From Chara braunii (taxonomy: Eukaryota; Streptophyta; Charophyceae; Charales; Characeae): a DNA stretch of 55,432 nucleotides. Under the pieces are notes generated by a model. The model was not told the DNA's origin. It was given only the letters and a program-made list of their open reading frames with translations, and made no database searches. Positions 22,937 through 32,192 of this stretch are shown one piece after another. How positions within the stretch are numbered: position 1 is the first letter of the stretch; each line of letters opens with the position of its first letter. The stretch is taken from contig BFEA01000376.1 in NCBI GenBank assembly GCA_003427395.1, positions 1,597,824 through 1,653,255 of the forward strand, read 5' to 3'. The position numbers were made by a program, and so were the translations under genes.

Positions 22937-23344
22937 CCAGGTAGGGGGGCGCGACGCTACCGGGAGCGCCGCGCCCCGCCCTGGGCTGGGACAGCGCACA
23001 GGCGGGCCATGGTGAAGGCGTGCGGCGGCGATGGCCGCCATCTCTTCTCTCAACCAGGCGCTTTGCGCACGCGCAGGTGACCGGAGGCGCTTGTCCACAC
23101 CACGTCACAGGCTGATGTGGCGGATGGACTGACTTCCGTTGGCTTTTTTCTTCTGGGAGTTTCATGTTTCACTCCATTGCTGCTGCGGTTTTGCACGTGG
23201 CATATGGCCTGGGAGGCGTTGGCTATGTCAACGCCGGTGGAATACAGTGGAGTCAACCCTTGGTAAACTGAAGTGCAAGTGCAGTGGCGACTGCAATCAT
23301 GAGGAAGTGGGTGCGTCAGCATAATCAGGGTGCTGCGCGGCATC

Positions 23345-23930
23345 AGCAACGGGGCGTTGATCATCACCAACACCATCATCAACAAGGCGCAGTTTGACAC
23401 CATCATCACAGTCAGGTTTCGTCGTCATCATCAGGGTGCTGCTCGTCGTCATCATCATCATCAACAGGGAGTGGTTCGACATCATCATCACGGTAATGGT
23501 TCGTCATCAGCATCAGGGTCATCACTATCATCATCATCAGGGTGCCGCTCGTCATCAACATCAAGGCATGGGTGGCGTCATTATCCACGCTGCTCATCAT
23601 GATGATCATCATCATCATTGTGTCTTCATAGGGCGTCGCTAGGGTTGCTCGTTATCATCATCATCATTGTCACTACGCCAGTATCATTATCATCATCAAT
23701 AGTTCACCATCATAAGGGGCTGTTGGCGAAGCTGCTCACCATCATCATCACTAGGCTATCATCCAAGGTGCTCGTCATTAGCACCATCATCATCCTTTTG
23801 TCATCACAGGGCGCGGTGCGTCATCATCATCATCATCATCATCGACATTATCATCATCGACATTATCATCATCATCATCATCATCATCATCATCGACATT
23901 ATCATCATCGACGTTATCATCATCGACATT

Positions 23931-23961
<31 letters not shown>

Positions 23962-24060
23962 ATTTGTAAATCATAGGGCGTTGTTGGTACTGTTCTTTAG
24001 TATGATCAGCAACATCATTCTGTCTTCATTCTTATCATTACTATCATCATCATCATTTTG
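23345..24060 (+). repeat. CATCAT-type microsatellite expansion
   Basis: Interspersed (CAT)n/(ATC)n runs separated by recurring islands such as GGGTGCTGCTCGTC and AGGGCG(T/C), densest at 23820-23962. The poly-His, poly-Ser and poly-Met open frames on both strands are translations of this repeat. Confidence 0.9.
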
Positions 24061-24381
24061 TTATCATTAGATACTGCTTTTCAAGGCCTTGTTTGCCTTT
24101 CACATCAGCAGGTGAGTTGGTTGTCATCATCATCTTCATCATCATCATCTTCAGGATGCTGTTCATCGTCATCAGTAAATCCAAAAAAAAAAAAACTCTC
24201 ATCTACCTTTCTTCATCATAATTCTCAGAAATTTCCTATTCTTCCATCTTAGGAATTTGAGTTCTTAAAACTCTTGAGCCTTGAGGCTCGTTTTTTCTTT
24301 TCTCCACTATTAATTTCTGGTTCCCCTTCGGGCGTATTAATGAATTATTTTTATGTGGGTGGGGGGTTGGGGTTTTAAGGT

Positions 24382-25095
24382 GGAGAGCTCTACTCCGCAA
24401 GGGCTTCACAAGGTGGGGGGTGAAATGCCCTCGAGGGAGTGGGGGCAGATTTTTGGGGGTTGCCCTATTCTTGGGCTGGGAGAGATGTATGGGCTGCCAT
24501 CATATCCTAGTGTAGGCAGATAGGGGTGAGGGGGTGGCTGATCCATACTTTGGGTGAAACTTGATGCCTTAGTGGAAGTAGGGGGAGGAAGCAGGTATAT
24601 CCCAAGTTGGAGCCGATAAGGAGAGCTTGTGATCAGGGCAATCCTTTTCGGTGGAGGCAGCGGAGGGATAGGGGGAGATGTAGGGGAGGGGGGGAAATAA
24701 TCTACAACAACGTTCGGAATTCTGGTTCTCCTCTTTAGTGTAAACATATTACTTCTGGTGAGGGGGTGGGTTGGGGGAGAGCTACTCTGCAGGGGCTTCA
24801 CAAGGAAGGACGTGATTGCCCTGAAGGGAGACGAGGCAGATTTTGGGGGATGCTCTATTCTGAGGCTGGGGGAGATGTATGGGTCGGCATCATATCTCAG
24901 GGGAGGCAGATAAGGGCAAGGGGTTGGCAGAGGCATACTTTGGGTGGGAACTGGATGCCTTTGTAGGAGTAGGGGGGGGAAATGGGTCTATCCCAAGTTA
25001 GGGCCGTTGAGGAGTGCTCGTGATCAGGGGCGGTCGTTTTCGGTGGAGGCAGCGTTGGGGTAGGGGGACGAGGGGAAAGAGGGGAATTTTTATAT
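24382..25095. repeat. 394-bp tandem duplication in the 2.8-kb retroelement
   Basis: 24382-24710 aligns with 24776-25095: GGAGAGCT, GGGGCTTCACAAGG, GGGAGATGTATGGG, CATACTTTGGGTG, TATCCCAAGTT, GTGATCAGGG and TTTTCGGTGGAGGCAGCG occur in both in order. On the minus strand it translates as a proline/serine-rich frame (24406-24936) that spans the duplication; its coding status is unproven. Similar blocks (GGAGGCAG, CAAGGTGGG) occur near 47390 and 47695. Confidence 0.75.
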
Positions 25096-25765
25096 CCTTT
25101 GCTTGAATTTGGTTGGGACCTTTTTTGATTCTTCCTGGAATATTCAAAACATGCACCCATGTTGTTTCCTAATAGTTTGAAGAATCTCTCAGGACTCTGA
25201 GGGACTGTTGGTGGTTTATACGAAGCTGCACTGGAATTAGACTGTTATAGTTAGGATCCGTGGTTGTTCCATGCCAGAACGACGCTGGCTGGTGCCGGGG
25301 TGATGCCCTGTAACTTGCCGAAGGTGAGGGCATGAGGCCTTGTAGAGAGATCTGGGGATGCTATGCGAGGGCATCCTAAGGGACAGCTGGGGGTTGTTGA
25401 CACAGAATGACACTGGTCGGAGTTGGAGTGAGTCGTGTTGCTCTGTAACCTAGCGGATAGGGGGCGTGAGGCCTGGATGAGTTTGTCAGAGAATAAGTCA
25501 GTTTTGGTGAGCTTTGTTATGATCTGCTGGAACTCCCTTAGATACTTGAGTGTTCGGAGAATTGCGGGTGGATTTCAGGAGGTGTTTAGCAATCGTAAAA
25601 TAGGATTCGTAGTTTTTCTCATCATCTATATTTATCGTTTTCTCATCATCTATCCCGATTCTCAGCAGTTTGTTTATAATCTTGGAGGTTACTCTCAAGC
25701 CGAAACCGGGTAATGGCCCCGGTACTTCAAAAAAAAAAAAAAAAAAAAGTCAATGAGACCATCAA

Positions 25766-27020
25766 GTATGTCCGATATCCCCACAGAAGCCAAAGATGCG
25801 TTGCGAGAATTACCCAGAGTCCTAGCACATTCTCAAGACCCTTAAACAGGAACACAGGAAAAGGAAAACCACCCACGATCCAGCTCTTCCCCGCACCACA
25901 GAGGAGAGACTACTGCCCACGCATTCAGTCCTCGTACCATAACTCGTTAGATCTCATACCCTCCTTGCTAGGGTGACAGGACAACACCAACTGCCCTAGT
26001 ACCAACCGAACTAGTTCTGACAGATAGGAAGTGTTTTCCTCCCTCGACAACTTCCTTAGTTGCACAACCCTCAAAGTTACAGGGTTTACCTCGGCATCAA
26101 CTACGTTGAACAAGATGGTTATGCCTTGCCCCCTCGGCATAGCTCCAATAGTCTCAGACTCCTCCTGGTTACAGAGCAGCGGCTTCAGCACCGACCATTG
26201 TCACTCCACCCCGCCCTTTTAATAGACCTACCACCCCGAATATCAATCCATTCTATGCCCGAGCGCCACCCTACTGAAGCCAACCTCCCCCTTCCTGCTT
26301 ACCAACTAACTTTCGAAAAGTTTAAGAAATTTTCAAAAACTCAGAAACATCAGATCCATCCTAAAAAATAGGTAAACTACCCTACAACCTAAAGGAGGAC
26401 AGGAGAGGAAAAATTATCCTCGCTTCAGATGCAGGTTTTGATGTTCGCCCGGGACTCCACAACCCATAATACGCTCACTGTGTGACCATCGGAGTTACAC
26501 CTTCCACAAAAACAAACCCCCTGTTCCTACACTGCCCCCATCGGGAGGCACCCCCTCTCCTCTCGGCCCCAGTTCGGAACAACCTATAAACGGCCACTTC
26601 AACCCCCTAAAAGGCATACAATTCCCCCTATAGTATACCTCACAGGCTGAAGTTCCCCCTTGCCTTCTGCCCCAGCCCCTCCAAGCAAGGCAGCCCTCTC
26701 ATCCTTACACCCTGCTATAAGCAGTCACCCTCTTGCCCTCTCTCCCCAGCCGCCAGTGCTGATCCGACCCTAAATCAGCCTGGCCAAGAAAAAGCCAATC
26801 CCTCAATACCGTCTCCCCCCCTCCAAGGGTAACACCTCCCCCCCTGTGAAACCCTCACGGGGAGGGGCTCCAACCATAAAGGAGAACCCCTCCGATTCAC
26901 AAAGCAAGACACTACTGTACCGTGCACTTGTCGGGGCAAAAACCGTTACAAGGGTATTTGCCGATGTTTTTGAACGTCGGGCGTTGTCCGACTCTTGTGT
27001 TGAATTGAAGGACTTGATGA
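25766..27020. other. C-rich sequence without a recognisable gene
   Basis: C/A-rich sequence with short proline- and serine-rich open frames and no domain. The LINE RT does not visibly resume after 25765, so the original LINE was truncated or further rearranged here. Confidence 0.4.
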
Positions 27021-27523
27021 GACTGACGTTTGCCAAACGTTTATTTAGACCTGACCTATGACTGAGAAACTAAGAGTTTTCATATTTTAGTCCGGATGCA
27101 TGTGACGTCCGGAGGTATCGGGTGTGAACGACAAAGGCTACGTTTTTGTCGAAACCGCAGGAACGTGCGGATAAAGGAATGTTAAAACTAAATCCATCCT
27201 ACCTATAATAATGTCGTGCGACTGTTAAGCCGCGCGATTCAGGGCCTAAGTGGCTAAGGAGAGAGTTGCGCCGGGGTTTGGGGCCACGACGCAAGAGGCG
27301 TACAAAGTTTTTGTTTTCTCTAGGACCGCGGGGTCTGATTTCGAGCCTGGGGGCCGATAGGCAAATGCCAAGGCTTACCCGGTTCGAAGGCCGACCAAGC
27401 CGCGGTCACGCGGCTAACCGGTATGGGTAGGCCACGAGCCGGAATGCCGGCAGGCTACAGGCAGGACAGACCTGCTAAGCCACATACAGTCGGAGCCTGC
27501 AAGGCCGCAGGCAGGGGAATTAT

Positions 27524-27585
27524 CTGGGCTAGCTCTTCATATTGAAGAGTTGCTCCTGTTTAGTGTGAAATAGGAGCTAGCCCAG
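27524..27585. other. Three-way junction of nested palindromes
   Basis: An outer 8-bp stem CTGGGCTA (27524-27531)/TAGCCCAG (27578-27585) encloses two hairpins: CTCTTCA (27533-27539)/TGAAGAG (27543-27549) and GCTCCT (27552-27557)/AGGAGC (27572-27577). All three stems are perfect. It could form a cruciform in DNA or a compact RNA. Confidence 0.65.
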
Positions 27586-27750
27586 TAGGTTACGTCACCC
27601 GACCACTACCCAGCAGACACCGGGATCGAATATGAGAGACTGTAACTACAGGGCTAACTCTTCTTGGAGAAGCCCAACCTTTTGGGCACGGCCGATCTCG
27701 GCCGTCTGATCAAGAAGATCTCACGATTGAGATTGGCCGCGCGGTGATGG

Positions 27751-27779
27751 GCATGGCCCTGCGCAAGGATGACACGCAT
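27751..27779 (+). ncRNA. U6 snRNA fragment
   Basis: GCATGGCCCTGCGCAAGGAT followed by GACACGCA matches the central conserved part of U6 snRNA except for one missing C in the CCCC run. Neither the 5' stem-loop nor the ACAGAGA box is present upstream, so this is a fragment. It lies inside the hairpin array and is followed by an A-rich run and a tRNA-like unit. Confidence 0.75.
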
Positions 27780-27810
27780 GAATAAAAAAAATAGTTCCAA
27801 AAAAAATTTC

Positions 27811-27913
27811 CGAGTCCATCTGGACTCGAACTCGGATCTGCATTTCGACAGTTCGTGGGTGAGCCCACGATCACAGCACGACCGTTGGCATAAGCCAACG
27901 AAGCCAACGGGAA
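27811..27913 (-). tRNA. tRNA-like unit (SINE-like), degenerate
   Basis: On minus, TGGCTTCGTTGGC (27894-27906) resembles an A box and GAGTTCGAGTCC (27822-27833) is a close B box match. The T stem does not pair as in a functional tRNA. A perfect CGAGTCCA/TGGACTCG hairpin overlaps the B box. Best read as a tRNA-derived retroposon head. Confidence 0.45.
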
Positions 27914-28203
27914 TTTTAAAAACAAACAAACAAACAAACAAACAAACAAGCAAAAACGAACTGTGCCAGGTGGCGCACTAAGAAGAAAGGGACTTACAGT
28001 CCTTGAAAAAACGGCGCCGTCAAGTCGTTTTCATTTTTCTTTTAGTTTTTATTGTTTTTAGATTTATTTTTTTAGATTCTCTCACTTAGATTTTAGATTT
28101 CCTTTCTTAGATTCAGCTTAGATTTTCTTCTTATATTTCGTTTTTTTTCTTTTTTTTTTTTTTGGAAACCCGTTCGTTTTGAACGAACAGGTAGTCTGTG
28201 CCA

Positions 28204-28256
28204 GGACTGTTTCGTCGGGGTTTCACCGACTCATCAGAAGGTTGCCTTGACAGTCC
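28204..28256 (-). ncRNA. Type III hammerhead ribozyme A
   Basis: Minus strand, 5' to 3': GGACTG (28256-28251), T, C with the predicted cleavage 3' of C28249, stem I AAGG/CCTT closed by CAA, the core CTGATGA (28237-28231), stem II GTCGG (28230-28226)/CCGAC (28218-28214) with a 7-nt loop, GAAA (28213-28210), and CAGTCC (28209-28204), which pairs perfectly with the opening GGACTG. All conserved core nucleotides are present. Short stem I with open stem III is the type III topology known from plant retrozymes and viroid-like RNAs. This is the best-preserved of the copies. Confidence 0.88.
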
Positions 28257-28314
28257 AGCTTTGCGCCTCAACCTGGCGCTTATAGTGTCCAGGTACAGGC
28301 GCGCGTGCGCGCGC

Positions 28315-28390
<76 letters not shown>
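28315..28390 (+). repeat. (GA)n microsatellite
   Basis: About 38 uninterrupted GA dinucleotides between hammerhead copies A and B, preceded by CGCGCGTGCGCGCGC. Confidence 0.95.
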
Positions 28391-28393
<3 letters not shown>

Positions 28394-28411
28394 GAGGATA
28401 GGGGTTGTGCC

Positions 28412-28466
28412 AGGCTGTTTCGTCGCAGTTGCACCGACTCATCAGGAGGCTGAGCCTCGACAGCTT
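28412..28466 (-). ncRNA. Type III hammerhead ribozyme B
   Basis: Minus strand: AAGCTG, T, C (predicted cleavage 3' of C28459), stem I GAGGC/GCCTC with a 3-nt loop, CTGATGA (28445-28439), stem II GTCG/CGAC, GAAA, then CAGCCT. Stem III pairs at five of six positions. The stem I sequence is wholly different from copy A yet pairs perfectly, which supports a selected structure. Downstream GGCACA is shared with copy A. Confidence 0.85.
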
Positions 28467-28563
28467 AAGCAACAACGAGTGAATCTTCCGCTAGAACATG
28501 GAAAGATACAGCGACATGATTTTTGTCTTCTGTGCATTTCGAGTACAGCAAGGCCTAATGCCT

Positions 28564-28615
28564 GGCTGTTTCGTCGGGTTCCACCAACCCATCAGGGAGT
28601 TGCACCCCGACAGTC
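28564..28615 (-). ncRNA. Hammerhead ribozyme C, core mutated
   Basis: Minus strand: GACTG, T, C (predicted cleavage 3' of C28609), stem I GGGG/CTCC (one G-U pair), CTGATGG instead of CTGATGA, stem II GTTGG/CCGAC (one G-U pair), GAAA, then CAGCC. The conserved A of the core has changed to G, so activity is probably weak or lost. Same family and orientation as A and B. Confidence 0.72.
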
Positions 28616-29639
28616 ATGGAGGGTGAACAAAATCGAATGAATCCATCCTCTTAACTAGCAAGGTGCGTTACCCCAGATAAGTTTTTTCTGTTTTTTTTTG
28701 TTTTCTTGTTATTTCGTTTTCTCCCCTTCTTCCCCGTTCGTAAGCTGAGGCAGCTCGACCAAACAGGGGAAACGGAGGAGGCTGAAACGAATAAAAGTAA
28801 AAACTATAAAATAAAAAAAAAAGGAAAAGAAACAAAATGGAAACGAGGCAACTGCCTCGTGGGACAAAAGTACAATCTTTTTGACTGTGTGGGAGCACAA
28901 ATGCTCCCACTTCATTCTGGGTTGAATAACTGTGGCCATGAGATCTCAGATCTCACGGCTCACAGTGTGCGCGCGTGGGAAAGGGAATGAAGGAGTGAGA
29001 GAGAGAAATGGGGTAGTTGGGAGGGGGAGGTCCTACTCCTCCCAACCTGCCAACTGTCTCCCCCGTTTTCAGGGGAGGACAGCAGAGAAGAAGGAAGGAG
29101 GCTATTGCATGCAACAGCATGCACCTGGCGAAGGAAAAAGCCAGGTGCAGTAAAAATTAGAGAGTTAGTTTTTTTTCTTTTCTTTTCTTTATTTTTGAGT
29201 GAGAACACTTTGTCCTCACGTGGTGCTACCTCTGGCACAAGCTGCCAGAGGTAACTGTCAGGCTCCCGTTTTTGCAGGGAGCCTGAAAATTAAAGGGTCA
29301 CTAAGGAAAAGGCTAGATACAGTCTTTTCCTCGATGTATCTGCCCTGGAAAAAGGGTCCAGATACATCAAATTGAAAAGGGTTGTATCTTTTCAACCCTT
29401 TATCAGAAAAAGAAAAGAAAAACAGATTTGGAAATGAAAAGAGCCCAGCTATCTCGCTAGATTCCGAGATAGCTGGGAAAAAGAAAAAGAAAAAGAAAAT
29501 AGGGCAGTTAAAGAAATTGCCCCACACTAAAGTTGTGGCTGTGGTGCGGCCACAGTCGGCCTTGGATCTTGGCAGATCAAGGGCTCATAGTGAGCCCGCG
29601 ATTTTTGCCTGGGGGCTGGAGTGACGTCCATCCCCTCCT

Positions 29640-29656
29640 CAGCCAATATAAAAAAG
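29640..29656 (+). promoter_or_regulatory. Candidate TATA box with CCAAT
   Basis: CAGCCAATATAAAAAAGGC: a CCAAT element directly abutting TATAAAAA. It lies just beyond the last hairpin and ahead of the 54-bp minisatellite, so it could start transcription of 29.7-31 kb. No transcript evidence is available here. Confidence 0.4.
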
Positions 29657-29961
29657 GCAGCTCCCTCCCAGCTGCCACACAATTGCACTCGTGCTGCTAG
29701 TGTGTGACGAGCACACTTGAGTGCTGGCTGCTGGAGCTGCTGCCTGAGGCAACGAGAGGAGAGGCTGGAGGACTACAGAGGAGCGCAAGGAGGAGGACTG
29801 GGCAGCCATAGCCAAGGCAGGGAGCACTCTGCTCCCCTCACCTCTGGCTAGTGCTGGTCCCACGGGACAGGCCCAGTAGTACTGCGGGACTGCGACAGTG
29901 CGCGCTGTGGGATTTGGGCTTGGGGGCCAAATTCTACTAATTTTGGCTTGCAATTTTCCCA

Positions 29962-30330
29962 CTATAATGGGGAAGTGCTGCCGAAATTCTGCAGCGGCGG
30001 CCCCGGGTTTACTGCGGTAGTACGGAAGTGTTGCCGAAATTCTGTTGCGGCGGCACGTGGTTTTTACTGCGGTGATACCAAAGTGCTGCCGAAATTCTGC
30101 TGCGGCGGCACATTGTTTTTTCAGCGGTGGTGCGAAAGCGCTGCCGAATTTTCGCGGCGGCGGTTCTGTTTTTTTTCAGAAGTGGTGCGGAAGCGTTGCC
30201 GGGTTTTCGCGGCGGCGGTTCTGTTTTTTTCAGCGGTGGTACGAAAGCGTTGCCGGATTTTTACGGCGGCAACTCCGGTTTTTTTACGGCGGTAGTGCGT
30301 GAGCGCTGCTGGAATTTTTTAGCGGCGTCA
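29962..30330 (+). repeat. Minisatellite, seven units of 53-56 bp
   Basis: Unit pattern: CGGTGGT(G)CGAAAGCG, TTGCCG, a TTTTCG or AAATTCTG block, CGGCGGC, then TTCTGTTTTTTTCAG. Starts near 29972, 30025, 30080, 30134, 30190, 30244 and 30300. Unit lengths are not all multiples of three, so the Phe/Arg/Ala-rich open frames here are not conserved as protein. Confidence 0.85.
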
Positions 30331-31635
30331 GTATCATATTTTTGCAAGTGACAGCGCTACTTTACGACAGTAACGGCAGTATCAGTACACTAGGTGGAGG
30401 TGGGACGTTTCGTAGAGGAGGTGCGTCAAAGCGATGTTTCCATTTTGAAGTGACGTGAGGGTGACACCGTGGAGACACCATACTTTGGACGCAAGTGGCG
30501 GTAACTAGAAAACGCCGCCTGGATTAGTGGAAAGAGATTGAGTGCTGAGAGGGTGCTCAGGGAGGCGTCGTCACAAGGGAGTGGTGTCGATCACTTTGGT
30601 GACGACTGGGTACGACAACCTTCGCGTCAGGAGAGCGTAAAATTTATACGGTCTTCTTGGGTGTACCGTTAAAACTTCACTCTAGGTCAGTTAAATTGAC
30701 TCAGTTCCCTTCACACCTGAGTGAACCCACACTTGCTTTGACCTGTTTCACTGAATGTTCATTGAAAAAGGGAAGAGGATGTGTGTTCTTGCGTGTATGA
30801 CTGGGAGTCTGACAATGGTAAAGGAATACATGGTGGTCTGCGTGTCGTTGGGTTTTTACTGTAGGTACGGCAAATGGACTGAAATGGATGAGGGTAATGA
30901 CGGTGAAAGAATGATTGACTTTTCATCTTTGTGCTTGTGTTCTATGTATAAATAAAAGAGAAAGAAGACGACGAGAAACGAAGCGAGCATAAGGAAGAGA
31001 AATTCAACTTGGTTTAGACTTATTCCTGAGGTTACCCATTCTTTCCCGAATAACCCTCTTCCATCTATGCCTGTCAGTCTGAATGATTCTATCTTTTTAC
31101 GATTTCCTCTTTCTTCGTCTAAGTTTACTTTGATGCTAGGCGGCAAGACTTTACTTGTCTGCCGTGTAGGTGTTTTCCCTTTTTCTAGGAGGCATCTGGG
31201 GCGGGGGTTCGTTGCCTTAGGGGTCGGCCCTGTTATCGACTCAGAGTGGACCGCTTTGCGGGGGGGTACTCTGCCGATTCGGTGGAGACGGCCCGACTTC
31301 TGAGATCCGAGTTTTGTACTCGGGCGAGGAGAAGGAGTATCCCAGACCACCTCTTAGGGTAATGGAAAAGGCATCCACACGGAAGAAAATTATTTCTTGA
31401 CGCCTTGCCTTAGCAATCCTGTTTTAAGTGGTCATCCTAGGTACCACTACCGTATGGAGAGTTGGTGCCACAAGTATCCCGACTCATGTTCCACTAGCTG
31501 AACGGAGTACATTTAGATACTCTTGACGAGGTTGGTCGTGCCATAAGAAGCACGGGCCATAAGGAAGACAAAAACCGAATAATACTCAAGGGCAAGAGTT
31601 CAACTCAAAACACATTTGTCTTCTTTTCCTTTCAG
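30331..31635 (+). other. Possible leader and intron upstream of ORF 31636
   Basis: No coding domain is recognisable. GTATAAATAAAAGAG near 30946 is a TATA-like element. The segment ends with CTTCTTTTCCTTTCAG at about 31620-31635, a strong polypyrimidine tract and AG acceptor immediately before the ATG of the next ORF, suggesting that an upstream exon lies here. Several possible GT donors exist and I cannot choose between them. Confidence 0.4.
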
Positions 31636-32148
31636 ATGACTATGGGATCCACGGAACTATTCTTTTTCAACAATCATAATGCGGCGGCGGAGAGAGTTGA
31701 ACTCCAAAGGCGTGATGGAGTGAGGGTAGAAAGGGTAGGCCGACTTATATATAATCCGTCAGAATTATATTCTGAGAAGGACGTTCCGCGATTTTGGGGT
31801 GGTAGTGCGCAAAGACCCCCCAGACGACTTGTTTTCAGGAGTGATAATGGCCTGGATATTCTTCATTACGAGTTCGCACCGCCATTGCCTGAGCGTCACT
31901 TCATCAATATGAACCTGGTGGTGTTGCAGCCCTATGAGTTAAACCCACGAGTGGACGAAATCCCTGAAATAAGGTTAATGTTCGTCCGTTACGTGCTTTG
32001 GCTGAACGAGCGACAAGGCCCATTTTTTGGCATATACTACGCGAAGCGGATACGTGCCAATAGGTACGCAATTATAGGGGCTGAAGCGTTATATGATGAT
32101 GAATTGGAAAATGAAGCTGAAGAAGTCGAGGAGTTTTTACGTGACTGA
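31636..32148 (+). CDS. Uncharacterised 170-residue protein
   Basis: Open frame of 170 residues starting with ATG directly after a good 3' splice site. It has an Arg-rich N-terminal third, a hydrophobic central segment around INMNLVVLQPYELNP and LMFVRYVLWL, and an acidic C terminus (EEVEEF). I do not recognise a family. The frame is free of low-complexity artefacts and balanced in composition, which makes it one of the few plausible non-transposon genes in the window. The ORF starting 45 bp downstream may be another exon of the same gene or a partner gene. Function unknown. Confidence 0.45.
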   Translation: MTMGSTELFFFNNHNAAAERVELQRRDGVRVERVGRLIYNPSELYSEKDVPRFWGGSAQRPPRRLVFRSDNGLDILHYEFAPPLPERHFINMNLVVLQPYELNPRVDEIPEIRLMFVRYVLWLNERQGPFFGIYYAKRIRANRYAIIGAEALYDDELENEAEEVEEFLRD

Positions 32149-32192
32149 TTTGGATTCGTTCTGATACGCAGATGCCTGGAGCACGATGAGAC

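Larger units (their letters stand above)
22937..25748 (+). mobile_element. 2.8-kb retroelement with poly(A) and 17-bp target duplication
   Basis: GTCAATGAGACCATCAA occurs at 22920-22936 and again at 25749-25765. Just before the second copy is a poly(A) tail (about 25729-25748) preceded by GCCGAAACCGGGTAATGGCC. The insert is therefore a target-primed retrotransposition product on +. It starts with GC-rich sequence (GCGCGACGCTACCGGGAGCG), contains a CATCAT microsatellite and a 394-bp tandem duplication, and shows no RT, so it is non-autonomous or internally deleted. The GC-rich start resembles a block at about 49265-49300 read on minus, suggesting a second copy at 46420-49320. Confidence 0.85.
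27021..29600. repeat. Dense array of unrelated short hairpins
   Basis: Short inverted repeats with 5-13-bp stems and 2-16-nt loops follow one another closely. Examples: 27660-27672, 27672-27687, 27688-27705, 27718-27733, 27811-27828, 27853-27870, 27883-27900, 28843-28860, 28889-28910, 28930-28965, 29016-29046, 29054-29082, 29106-29123, 29120-29149, 29227-29253, 29258-29286, 29304-29331, 29333-29368, 29374-29401, 29444-29477 (13-bp perfect stem), 29502-29522, 29539-29555 and 29581-29597. The stems differ in sequence, so this is not a tandem repeat of one unit. The array encloses a U6-derived piece, a tRNA-like piece and three hammerhead motifs. I do not recognise the element as a whole. Confidence 0.7.

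Noticed and set aside
23345-24060. CRISPR-like alternation of repeats and spacers
   Set aside because: Simple trinucleotide repeat with degenerate islands in a eukaryotic sequence; no uniform repeat or spacer length and no cas genes.
23394-24070. His- and Ser-rich proteins
   Set aside because: Translations of the CATCAT microsatellite; unit length and interruptions are not constrained to a frame.
30045-30351. Repetitive Phe/Arg/Ala-rich proteins
   Set aside because: Minisatellite units of 53-56 bp shift the frame, so no single protein repeat is maintained.
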